Source of the DNA: Metaphire vulgaris
Taxonomy: Eukaryota; Annelida; Clitellata; Crassiclitellata; Megascolecidae
NCBI GenBank assembly: GCA_018105865.1
Contig: CM030835.1
Coordinates: 22,366,934-22,430,933 of the forward strand
Length of the DNA: 64,000 nt
Direction of reading: 5' to 3'
Positions 32,540 to 43,023 of the stretch are shown one piece after another. The notes under the pieces were generated by a model. It saw nothing but the letters and a program-made list of their open reading frames with translations, ran no database searches and was not told where the DNA came from. The position numbers were made by a program, and so were the translations under genes. Each line of letters begins with the position of its first letter. Positions within the stretch are counted from its first letter, which is position 1.

Positions 32540-32940
32540 TTTTTCTGAATACAAATTTATAACTGAATTAAAATTTACAAGAAAAAGTTGTCAATCAAAG
32601 TTTTGCTATATTGGGTATATCTTTAAGGCTCATTAATAGTTGGCATGAAACAATTTGCCAACATCATGTTGATAAAACATTCAGGTGGTTAATGAGACTC
32701 AGTTTTGTATGAGTCAATATTAAAATATCCCATAATTATTACTTTTTCAATGTTTCATTACCTTAGGGCTAATATAATTCAACGTTGAAAGAGTCCGTGG
32801 ATGTTCTTGGAGGTCTATAGTTACAGAGCACTATAAGATTTTTCGTTTTATTTGGCTGAATGTTGGTTCTAATGTATTCAAAAACTTTGGGAGTTATGTG
32901 TATCAATTTCTTAAAACTTGAGATTATTCTCAATCATAAA
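32540..32940 (-). pseudogene. LINE endonuclease fragment, part 1
   Basis: Minus-strand translation in several frames contains an NYRPPRTS-like stretch, EKVIIMGYFNID and LIDNFF, blocks of the apurinic-type endonuclease of LINEs (the GDFN motif is altered to GYFN). It probably belongs to the same LINE as the fragments at 30865-31285 and 22240-22683, separated by the second piggyBac relic and the fold-back MITE. Confidence 0.5.
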
Positions 32941-33495
32941 CAGGGCTCAATTTTTTATGGGAAGGGGGATTTCCCCCTGCCCAACTGCATCCCCCACTGC
33001 TACATCCCCCACAACTACATCCCCCCACTGCAACATTTTCCCAACAACTACATCCTCCCAAGCTCGACATATTCCCACCAATATTCCCCCACTGCTCCAG
33101 TCACAAATCGCACCCCTAATCATAAGCCCTACACCAGCTCTGGTAGCATTACTTCTAGCTTTATGTATAAATGTATATCCAAGAACATAAACATTATCGG
33201 AATTTGACATAGAGCAAATGCGTCAGCATCTTCAGTTAAGCTTGGAGCAAGGCAATATGCATCCATTTCCTAAATCTGCAAAGAATTCTTAACGACGAAA
33301 ACCGAAAGTGACGAAAATCGAGTTATATTTGTGATTTCTAACATTTTCAATACGAATAACTATGTACATTACATGAATGTAAATCCTTCAACTGAGATGA
33401 AAATAGACCTTAGATTAGAAGTACGTAAATTGGATTCACGTGGATTCAATGATCTAATTTTGACCGATTGCTCAGAATAAGGAAAAAGTCAATCT
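32941..33495. other. No gene; C-rich low-complexity stretch at 32965-33110
   Basis: Repeats of CCCCCACTGCTACAT-like units give spurious Pro/Thr frames on both strands. The rest is unremarkable. Confidence 0.5.
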
Positions 33496-33870
33496 ATGGT
33501 TGAAGACAAAGAGAAACCGCATCGATGTTCACAGTGCAATATGTCATTTAAATTGAAATCACATTTGAGGCAACACATGAAAATTCACACTGGAGAAACC
33601 CTTTGATTGTTCTGTTTGTGGGATGATGTTTAACTGGGCAAATAGTTGAAATCGGCACATAGAATTCACACTGGAGAGAAACCCTTTGATTGTTCTGTTT
33701 GTGGGATGATTTTAACTGGGCAAATAGTCAAAATCATCACATGAGAATCCACACTGGAGAGAAGCCCTTTGATTGTTCTGTTTGTGGGATGATTTTAACT
33801 GGGCAAATTGTCGAAATCAGCACATGAGAATCCACACTGGAGAGAAACCATTGAATGCCTCTCCTGGGCA
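33496..33870 (+). pseudogene. C2H2 zinc-finger relic
   Basis: From an ATG at 33496 the frame encodes HRCSQC...HLRQHMKIHTGE, a canonical C-X2-C-X12-H-X3-H finger with the TGE linker start. Three further finger-like units follow (CSVCGM and HTGEKP repeated about every 84 bp). Each is disrupted by stops or shifts, and their near-identity suggests recent tandem duplication of one finger module. It may be the remains of a KRAB-less C2H2 gene or a retrocopy. Confidence 0.7.
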
Positions 33871-34440
33871 GTGAAACATTCTCATTTGATTCAATGACTG
33901 TTGAAAATGATTAAGCACAGTTTAATTCTGAGGCTTTTGTAGTAATGGAAATGTTTTATCTTTTGACAATTGTTCTCTTGTGTTTTGCAATTTTGTTTTG
34001 ATCCTTTTGAATATAATTTTGCAAAAGCAATTGCAAAATGTTCTGCCACTGAATTATTTGTCTGATCTTTTCATTGCTTTAATATTCGTTGATGAAACTG
34101 TAAGAGGGACTTATTTTATTGTTCATAAAATAGGGCATTGTTGTTGCTCCACTTGATGTTCGCTTATTACATACTTACTTTTCCTGTAGATTCCGAATTG
34201 TTTGTAGCCACCATCACCAGCACCCTTCACCATGATCATTGTTCTTATTTAGAAACATTAGTAATATTAGATGTTTTATGTAGCGGGTTGGAATATACAT
34301 TCGTAGAAGAAGCCTTTCTTTACTAATTTAGTAACGTTTATTAATGCAATTCAGTTCTGTTTTGCATGTTTTGTATCTGTCATTGCTGTTTTTCATATAA
34401 TTTCATGTTATTCCGATAACGAATTTTCACTTATAATATA
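33871..34440. other. No gene recognised
   Basis: AT-rich sequence; one 62-codon frame at 34138 has no resemblance to known families. Confidence 0.4.
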
Positions 34441-34712
34441 TATATAAAGTAATTAGACTTTTTTAATTCTAAAACTTCATATTTCCCTTCCAAGACATTT
34501 AGAGCTTGCTGTGTGCATAACCCTCTCACTAAATGTCCACCATACTGTCTTTTCCCTTTAGCAATCTCTTTCATCAGGGTCTTTCTGTTTTCCATTCTCT
34601 TCAAAAATTCTTCATTACTTATTTTATCCATCCAACTGATTTTTAGCATCCTTCTGAAACACCACATTTTAAATGCATCAATTTTCTTTTGAATAGTTTT
34701 CGTTATTGTAAA
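34441..34712 (-). pseudogene. LINE RT C-terminal fragment (RTE-like)
   Basis: Minus-strand WCFRRMLKISWMDKISNEEFL and GHLVRG are the C-terminal blocks of endonuclease-RT LINEs. No catalytic part is left. Confidence 0.65.
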
Positions 34713-34761
34713 TAATTAGGCCTAACATTTAAAATTGAAGTTAGTGGCGATAGGCCTACTT

Positions 34762-34895
34762 CTTCTGGGGAGTTATTATAATATAGAGAGAGTTATTATT
34801 ATATATATAATAATGATGGGGGAGTCTTTATTATATATATAATAATGAGTGGGGAGTTATTATTATATGGGAGTCATTATAATATGCTACACCGG
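34762..34895 (+). repeat. Dispersed AT-palindrome repeat, copy C
   Basis: Direct copy of the module at 8631-8775, ending in ATGCTACACCGG. Confidence 0.75.
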
Positions 34896-34990
34896 CTTAT
34901 CATTCAGGCGGTGGAGCGCGCGCGCCGTCAACATGGTGACTTGCCGCGTTGGCTTACCTCGAGTGGAAAGGCAGCTTTACAAGCAGCTGG
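34896..34990 (-). repeat. Inverted copy of the Harbinger-like terminus
   Basis: Contains GGAGCGCGCGCGCCGTCAAC and CTCGAGTGGAAAGGCAGC, the reverse complement of 21418-21495. Together with copy C it reproduces, in opposite orientation, the two outer pieces of the 21.4-22.2 kb region without its middle. Confidence 0.7.
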
Positions 34991-35107
34991 GCCCAGTGAA
35001 GGGAAAGCCGCTCACAAGTCACGACCAATGGGGTCGCGATTTAGGAAAGCCTAATAATAAAATCGTGCATTTTCATGAGGAATTCGACGCACTCTCTGTC
35101 GTTGTTA

Positions 35108-35755
35108 TGTAATGTAATGTAATGCAACAAAATATTTGTATAGCGCCTCTTCTGCAGAATCACTCAGAAGCGCTCCCACAGAAAATTACTGCACATTGAC
35201 CAAGAGATAAGTTTTAAGTCGTTTCAAAAAGAGGGCCATAGAATTAGGAGTTGCTAAGCAACGCATACTGGCGTCAAGAGCATTCCAAAGGATAGGGCCA
35301 ACTGATTCAAATCCTCGTCTCAGGAGCAAGGAGGTTCGTGCTTGGGGCACACTGAGAAGACCATTGGTTGTGGACCGAAGACATGGCCGACCAGGAATAG
35401 AGCTAAGAGGATGGAGTAGCTCTGAAAGGTAAGATGGAGTGGCACCATAAAGAGAGAGTGCAACCGCTCTCAACACACGAAACTCAACTCGAGCAGGATA
35501 AGGCAGCCAGTGTAAAACAGACATCATATAATCACTAATGTGACACCAAATGAGACAGAGAGGCACTGTAGAAGAATATCGTGGTCAACCGTGTCGAATG
35601 CAGCACTGGCATCAAATAGGGCAAGAAGAGTGACTTCTGACCGTTATATAAAATCAGTGCGTTTGATGACAGCTGGCAGTTCGCTATACACGTCTTTGGC
35701 GCTCAGGGGCCAAAGATTTCTTCCTTCGTGCCGCAGTGTTCGCTGTGACCGCAGG
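35108..35755 (-). pseudogene. L2-like LINE copy with internal deletion
   Basis: Read from 35755 to 35108. RT motif A (LFDASAAFDTVDHDILL, near 35620) is followed almost directly by the C-terminal LHWLPYPARVEF and PSYLSELL blocks, so the RT core between them is deleted. The 3' end has the AGCGCC...GCGCT hairpin-like tail and an (ATTAC)n microsatellite at about 35108-35125, typical of such LINE ends. A clear 3' end with an internal gap suggests deletion after insertion or RT template jumping. Confidence 0.7.
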
Positions 35756-35758
35756 TGA

Positions 35759-35759
<1 letters not shown>

Positions 35760-35836
<77 letters not shown>

Positions 35837-35870
35837 TATTATTATTATTATTACTATTATTATTATTATT
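35760..35870. repeat. (ATT)n microsatellite
   Basis: About 37 near-perfect units. A GTGACATT start matches the junction before the ATT run at 38418. Confidence 0.95.
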
Positions 35871-36052
35871 GTCAAATATTTATTTATATTGCAATATTTT
35901 TGAAATCGAGTGTACGACGGAAAATAGAAATTCGAATTGAAATGAGGAAACTTAATGGTGAAATAGCAACTTGATCAGACTAACATTGATTAATTAATAT
36001 AGTATCTCTGTATGAGTCCAATGATCCTCGTTGTACAATGTACATTCCTTAG

Positions 36053-38410
36053 ATAGCGTCTATTCTGTTTCAGCATGTGACAAGGCCAACAAGAGGCAAC
36101 AACATATTAGACCTGGTTCTAACAAGAGAGGAGAATATAGTTTCCAACGTGGAGGTTGGGCAGAATTTTGCAACAAGTGATCACCAAATGGTCAGTTTTA
36201 CTATTAACTTTGGGATTGGTCAGCAAAAGCAGTTTCTAGAAAGACGTAACTTTTTTAAAGGAGAATATGACCTGGCAAGGAAGATGATTACAAAAATGGA
36301 TTTGGAGAGGGAGATAATAGGAAAAGACACAGAGGAAGGCTGGAGCATATTTACCAAATGTATGTCCAAAGTCATAGAATTGACCATTCCCAAACAGAAG
36401 AAAATTAACAACAAACTTCCTTGGATAACAAGAGAAGTGCAACGGAAAAGAAGGGCGAAAAACAAAGCGTGGAGGAAACTAAGTAAACTCAGATTAGCAA
36501 GTAAAGGAAATGAGCAGAATCAGCACAGACTCAAGATCTTGGAGGAACAGTATACTCAGAAAAGAAAAGCATCAGCAGTTACTAACAAGATGGCTATTGC
36601 AAATTTTGAAGGTAGATTAGCAAAAAATATAAAACAGAACAGTAAAAGTTTCTATAAATATTGTAATAGAAAGTTGAGACGAAAGGACACAGTCGGTCCC
36701 CTCTTGGACAGCGCAGGATGTGCAATAACAGACGATGTAGAAACTGCACAGATTCTAAATAACTATTTTTGTTCAGTATTTACAGAGGAAAATACAAATA
36801 CTATGCCAGAAGCCAAAATTGTGTTTGATGGAAATGAAGCAGAAATGCTAACAGATATAGTGTGTACAAAAGAATGTGTTATCAAGGTTTTGACCAATTT
36901 AAAGACAGACAAAAGTCCAGGATTAGATGGCTTACATCCAAAGTTTCTTTACGAGGTTCGAAATGAAATAGGACATGTAATTGCTTTGATAATCAATGAA
37001 TCACTCAGAACTGGAGTAGTACCACAAGACTGGAGAGACGCATTAGTCAGCCCACTGTTCAAGAAGGGAAAACGAAGTGAACCAAGCAATTACAGACCAG
37101 TGAGCCTAACATCTGTAATCGGTAAAGTTATGGAAAAAATACTGAAAGAAAGCATTTTGGAACATTTGACTAGGCATAAAATTGTTAAAGATAGTCAGCA
37201 TGGATTTAAAAGGGGGCGTTCATGCCTGACCAACCTGTTGGACTTTCTGGAGGAGGTTTTTGATAAGCTAGACATGGGCAAGGCAGTAGACATAATATAT
37301 TTAGATTTTGCCAAAGCTTTTGATAAAGTACCCCACATAAGGCTGGCTGCCAAACTGAAGTCCTGTGGAATAAGGGGGAATATTCTCAGATGGATTGAAA
37401 ATTGGTTGAAGGGAAGAAGACAAAAGGTTGGCATTAGGGGAGGCCATTCGCAATGGGCAAGAGTTATCAGTGGAGTGCCTCAGGGCTCAGTGCTTGGGCC
37501 ATTGCTTTTTCTAATATATATAAATGATATTGATGAAGGATTACTGTCCAAAATTTCAAAGTTTGCCGATGATACAAAGTTATGCAGTAAAATAGACTCG
37601 GAGGATGATGCAAAAATTTTACAAGAAGATCTAAGGAAATTGTTTCAGTGGTCTGTGGACTGGCAGATGCTTTTCAATATTGATAAATGTTTTGTAATGC
37701 ATGTTGGGAAGTCTAATAATGGTAATGAATATTCTTTAGGGGGGAAGGTTCTAACCACAACAGAAAAAGAAAGAGACTTGGGGATAATCATCCATAGAAG
37801 TATGAATCCATCTCACCAATGCATGGAGGCAGCAAAAAAGGGAAACCAAATGTTGGGAATGGTGAAAAGGACAATTGTGAGTCGTGACAAAGAGATAATC
37901 ATTAAACTTTATAAGTCATTAGTAAGGCCTCACCTAGAATACTGTGTTCAAGCTTGGAATCCATTCTTAAAAAAAGATATAGAACTTTTAGAAAAAGTGC
38001 AAAGACGAGCAACGAAGATGGTCAATGGGTGCCATAATTTAAGCTACGAAAAAAGACTTCAATATTGTGGACTGACAACATTAGAAAGAAGAAGAGAGAG
38101 AGAGGGATTTGATAGAAACATACAAAATAATGACTGGGAAATTAGATGTGCCATATGATCGATTCTTTACATTGGCACCCTATAGCAGCACAAGAGGCCA
38201 CAAGTGCAAATTATTTAAGCAGAGGGTTGGTCCAAGAAAGAAAAATTTTTTTAGTGTAAGGGTTGTGGACAAATGGAACAGTTTGGACGAGGTGGGAGTG
38301 ACAGTTGAAACAGTAAACGGATTCAAAGGCTATCTAGATAAACTAGGTTATTGAATGCAGATGGTTACATCAGTGGTTTTCACACAGGCTTATTTTAGCC
38401 TCCTAAACCA
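36053..38410 (+). mobile_element. 5'-truncated CR1/Rex-like LINE
   Basis: The copy begins at the last motif of the endonuclease domain and ends after a short 3' tail (TTTTAGCCTCCTAAACCACTTAAA) followed by an ATT microsatellite. The tail is shared with the SINE at 1361-1490. Confidence 0.8.
36077..38354 (+). pseudogene. LINE polyprotein: endonuclease C-terminus and reverse transcriptase
   Basis: The frame opens with NNILDLVLT and ATSDHQMV, the last strands and catalytic SDH of an apurinic endonuclease. A basic linker follows, then a full reverse transcriptase: KSPGLDGLHP, NYRPVSL, YLDFAKAFDKV (motif A), GVPQGSVLGPLLF (motif B) and KFADDTKL (motif C, catalytic DD), then RPHLEYCVQAW. One small indel in an AG run near 38100 shifts the frame; the C-terminus continues to KWNSLDEVGV and stops at 38354. 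The enzyme would nick DNA and copy its RNA. Apart from the 5' truncation and this shift it looks young. Confidence 0.85.
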
Positions 38411-38418
38411 CTTAAAGT

Positions 38419-38420
38419 CA

Positions 38421-38498
<78 letters not shown>
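38419..38498. repeat. (ATT)n tail microsatellite
   Basis: About 26 units directly after the LINE 3' tail, probably the expanded LINE tail. Confidence 0.9.
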
Positions 38499-38639
38499 TC
38501 CCCTTGAATTAGTTCCAAAGCGATCGCTCGGTGGCGCTTCGCATTAGCCAGTAGTTGAGGAATATGAACATAGAACTAGGCAACACTTTTATAAGGTTAA
38601 TGAACTGAAAATCAGCGGTCTTTTCTAAGAACAGGGTGG

Positions 38640-39425
38640 TTGAATAGCCACGACTAAACAATGATGATTATGATGATGATGATGACGATGCTGGCGGTGA
38701 TGAAGATGATGATGATGATGATGATGACGGTGACGATGATGTTGAATAATATTGCCATGTTTCGAATCGGTTGAAATTGCTCTGTTTAAATGCATCAATA
38801 CAATTACTGTTCAACTTTTGCAAATACGCACTGGATTTTAACTTTGCTTATAGGATTATCCTTCCTTTTCTGTTAGTGAAATAAATGTGCTGCAACTTTG
38901 AAAATTTAACGTAGAAACTGATTGAGTGAAGCAGGCCCGCCGGAAGTGAGGTGCAGAGGGTGCAGCTGCACCCCCAGGAAAAATTTATGGGGTGCAGTGC
39001 ACCCTCTGGAAAGAAGATGGTCTGCGCCCTGTCTGCACCCCGTCCAGCTAAAATTGGCCCAAAAATACAAACATTTGCTCAAATTGGCACAAAAATTGCC
39101 ACAATTTGCCTAAACTTTGCAAAAAAAAATCGCCAAAATGTGCTAAAATTAGCCAAAAATCACCAAAATTTGCTAAAATTGGCCCAAAAATTTCCAAAAT
39201 TTTGCCAAAAAATCATCTAGCATCCAAGAAAAGTGTGAAATGACGCTACTGCTTTTACCTGGAGAAAATCTGCACCCCTGCTGAAAATTCGTTCCAACGG
39301 GCCTGGAGTGAAGAGTTTAAACCGCAATTTTCCTAGAAATAATCCAAGAAATCTAATAAAATAACATACCCTTTTAAACTCTGTAAAATTATTTCTTTAT
39401 AAATTATAAGTTTAGAAACATAAGG
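38640..39425 (+). repeat. Left copy of a diverged direct repeat
   Basis: It shares with 46560-46960, in the same order: a GAT-rich stretch, TTGCTTATAGGATTATCCTT, ATTGA(G/A) junction sequence and ACCCTTTTAAA. A 374-bp hAT MITE (38932-39305) is inserted in this copy only. Confidence 0.55.
38932..39305. mobile_element. hAT MITE
   Basis: Perfect 8-bp duplication GAGTGAAG (38924-38931 and 39306-39313). Ends CAGGCCCGCCGGAA and TTCCAACGGGCCTG are inverted. Interior has GGTGCAG repeats and Asn/Lys-rich spurious frames. Confidence 0.85.
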
Positions 39426-40392
39426 TACACTCCATAGGTCCAGAGCCCGTGCGGAGAACCGAAGGGTTAGCCATTCGCGCCTTCAGTCTTATATAGCAAC
39501 GGCTGAATGAGGGCGATTTCCAGCCTTTCCTTCGCCGCCTTTCTTTCCACCGAGTTAACACCCGATGTACTCATTCACAGCTGAGTCGACTGGGGGCGCT
39601 TGGGACAAAAACAACAGAAACCTGCAGTAATTAATTCATATCCTACTCCGCAAGCCAGTGCTGAATGATCGCTGGCAAACTGCGGGCAACTTGACATACG
39701 CCAAGCCTGGTATGCCAAACCAGAGCCAGCTCTGGCCCAGTGGCTATCGGCCGACAGTAGGCAGACCGGCCCTGAGTCGATTTAGGCGTGCCACCAGAGT
39801 ACCAGACAAGACTGTAGTAAAACTATATATATATACACGTCGGTCGTGTTTAGATATTGGATTTATCGCCGGTTTTTCTAACTTAATTGTTATCAGCGTA
39901 TGTGTGTGAAACGACTGAAACTTGTTAGTTTTTTATAGAGTATGTATCACGCACACAGATCGCGATCATCATGCAGAATGATGCAGGTCTTATAAATATC
40001 GGTTTTCATATTGAAAACTTATATACTTATTTTAAACTACTTCAATTTTTTTTCTATTTCAAAGAAGCTGTATTTTATCCTACTCCGAAATATATTTTGA
40101 TTCATGTACATATTAATTGGTATTGAATTTGTCAAGTGATTGTTAAAGAGTCTGACATTAATTAAAACGAATTTTTTTAACAATTATATTTACTTATTTA
40201 CTCATGAAGCAACTATTAATAGTCCTTTTACTCTACCGCCATTTCCGAAAGAGGTTGCATGTATATTTTACATTTTACATTTTAACGTTCAATTTGATTT
40301 TCCATTTTATTTGCCCAATTTTATAATCCATAATTAATCCTTCTGAGTTAATATTAAATCTACTTTTGTCATTATATATAACAGCTATAAAT
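39426..40392. other. 5' flank of the TNP2-like gene; repeated CTGGCCCAGTG-type motifs
   Basis: GC-richer stretch at 39646-39780 contains CCAGTGCTGA, GAGCCAGCTCTGG and CTGGCCCAGTGGC. Similar motifs recur at 46080-46225 beyond the DUF4806 gene. No coding sequence recognised. Confidence 0.4.
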
Positions 40393-42531
40393 ATGTATCC
40401 AGATTATCGGAGTCGTCACGGGCAGTCATACATTTCAGCTCGTAGACGTATTAATCGTACAGTAGCGAACACGTTGCATGTGAACACAGTTGAAAATTCT
40501 AATTCTGAATTTCAATTGAATGATACCTTTAGCAGTGACACTTCCGATGTTTACAAAAAGGATGTGCAGGATATGCAGTCACGTGGTGATTGTGAGCCCC
40601 TTGATTATCAATTCCAAAAGCCTGTGAATGCTGATATGAATGAGGCATTAACTGATTGTGATGAATGTAATTCATATGCCAATTATTTCGGTTGGTCTTC
40701 ATCAGACTCCGAAAGTGAGACATGTGATGAAACAGCTGACATTCCCCCTATTAATGTTCAGCTAAGTGAATGGGCTGTTGAGCACGGTATCCGGCATTCT
40801 GCAATAAATAGTCTGTTGTCTATTTTACAGCCATTTCATTCATGTCTACCAACTGATGCACGAACATTGCTAAAAACTCCACAGAATTATGAGATTAAGC
40901 AGATCAATGGGACTAAAGACCAACAGTACAGTCATTTTGGCATTGTTGCTGGCATCAGTCAATTACTATCGATGTCGTATGTTTCCTATAATAACCTTCT
41001 GACATTGCAGTTTAATTTTGATGGTCTTCCATTGTTTAAAAGTTCAAGCATGGAATTTTGGCCCATACTTTGTTTAGTGAAACAATTTGACGGAGCTAGT
41101 CCTTTTGTCGTAGGCTTGTATTGTGGCACAAAAAACCATCAAGTGTGGCTGACTATGTTCAGGACTTTGTCAACGAATTATTGAATGTTCTTGATATTGG
41201 CATAATCTTTGAGGATAAGCATTATGATGTGGAAGTAGGTTGCTTTGTGTGTGATGCACCTGCACGTGCTTTCATAAAAAATGTGAAATCACATACGGGC
41301 TATTTCGGCTGTGACAAATGTACACAAGAAGGTGTGTATATTAATAACCGTATGACATTTCCAGAAACTACAGCAGCATTGCGTACCGATGATGATTTTA
41401 AACGAATGACAGATGATGCCCATCATCGTGGGCCATGCCCATTGTCTGTTTTACCAGTTGGTCTTGTAACAACATTTGTGTTTGATTACATGCACTTGGT
41501 GTGTCTGGTTCGCAAACTATTAAAATTTTGGCTGTCTGGTACACTGCGCAAGACCGATACTTCAGCTAGTCGACTGCCTTCACATAGTGTGACCATGTTA
41601 TCAAACAGACTTGTGAATCTGGCTAGTTTCACTCCGCAAGAATTTGCCCGTAGACCCAGGTCTGTTTCAGATATGGACCGTTGGAAAGCGACAGAATTCC
41701 GCCAATTTCTTCTGTACAGTGGCCCTGTCATATTATCGGGTATCTTAACAGAGAATGTTTACAATCACTTTATGCTTCTTTTTACTGGGATCACTCTGTT
41801 AGCATCGCCTGTATTTTGTCTGGATCATGAAAATGTTGATTATGCTCACTCCTTACTCTGCATGTTTGTGCAATTAGCAGGGAGTTTATATAGTTCTGAC
41901 TTTAGTTTACAATGTGCATGGTCTAACTCATTTGGCAGAAGATGTTAAAAGACATGGGTGTCTTGATAATTTTAGTGCATTTCCTTTTGAGAATGAATTG
42001 AAAACATTGAAAGGGCTAGTACGGAAAGCAGGAAACCCACTAGCACAGTGTATAAGACGTTTGAGTGAGCAACGCAGCTTTTCTTCTCATACAAAGTCTG
42101 CTGTTGATTTTGCAACATTTGTGCCGTCAGTTGAGCACAATTGTGGACCAATCCCATTTGGATTTGAAGATGCTATGCAGTTTATGAAATTAAAAGCCAG
42201 TAAATTTAAGTTGAATGTAAAGCGGTCACCAGCGGATTCTTGTGTTAGCATAAGAGACAAAGGTCCTGTGCTTGTAGTGAATGTACTCTTGCAGCATAAA
42301 TTCATGTATGTTGTGTGTCAACAGTTTAAGCGATTAGCTGATTTATTTGACCATCCGTTGCCATCTTCAAAACTTGGCATTTACAAAGCCTCTGGCCTGT
42401 CTAAAGAGCTGCTTGTTGCTTCTGTATCAGACATTGCTTTTAAGTGTTTTTGTTTGTGCTGTGACGTTGATATGTCAGATAAGCAGTACAATGTTTTTCC
42501 AATTATGCATACTAGTGCCACACCTATTTAA
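40393..42531 (+). pseudogene. TNP2/CACTA-like transposase, two frameshifts
   Basis: From ATG 40393 (MYPDYRSRHG) the reading covers about 710 codons. Blocks in order are LPTDARTLLKTP, FNFDGLPLFKSS, PFVVGLYCG (first frame); FVCDAPARAFI, SHTGYFGCDKCTQEG, FDYMHLVCL, DRWKATEFRQFLLY (second frame, from about 41130); HGLTHLAEDVKRHG and FSAFPFENELKTLK (third frame, from about 41910). The last part resembles the DUF4218 region that follows the TNP2 domain in plant CACTA transposases. The D and cysteine/histidine motifs are typical of the animal family annotated as transposase-domain proteins. The first shift lies in an A run at 41130, the second near 41908. Family membership is likely; the superfamily name is my inference. 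Confidence 0.7.
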
Positions 42532-43023
42532 ATTTATTATTTGGAAATCGGTGACGTAACTTAAAATTCTGTGGAGAGATTTTATTTCAAGGACCCCTTA
42601 CCCGTCTCGTGTACCATCTGGTGTGCCTTGGTTCACCTTAAATTGATGGGATAAGAATTTACTTCCACCTAAAATCTTCAACATTGGTTGCCTTCTATTA
42701 TTATAGTTTTTGTATTTATATATAACGAAGATATACATATATTTAGTAGTTTAAGAAGGAGCCAGTTTGATTAATGATTTTTAATTACATCTGCAAATAC
42801 TATTTATATTTGCATAGGCCTAGTAGTCTCATTAATTGTTATATTTGTTTAATGGTGTAAAGTATACGTTAATGGAAAGTTAAACAAATATAATTATTCA
42901 ATCTTGGTTTTCCCATTGTTAAATATTGTAAGTTATATATCAGTAAAATTATGCTTATATTATGAACACTACATGTTCGACACATTTGTTCAGCAGTTAT
43001 TGTTTGACGCAAGTGTGAAGATA
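42532..43023. other. Spacer between transposase and DUF4806-type gene
   Basis: AT-rich, about 490 bp, may hold the promoter of the second gene. No motif is specific enough to call. Confidence 0.4.
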
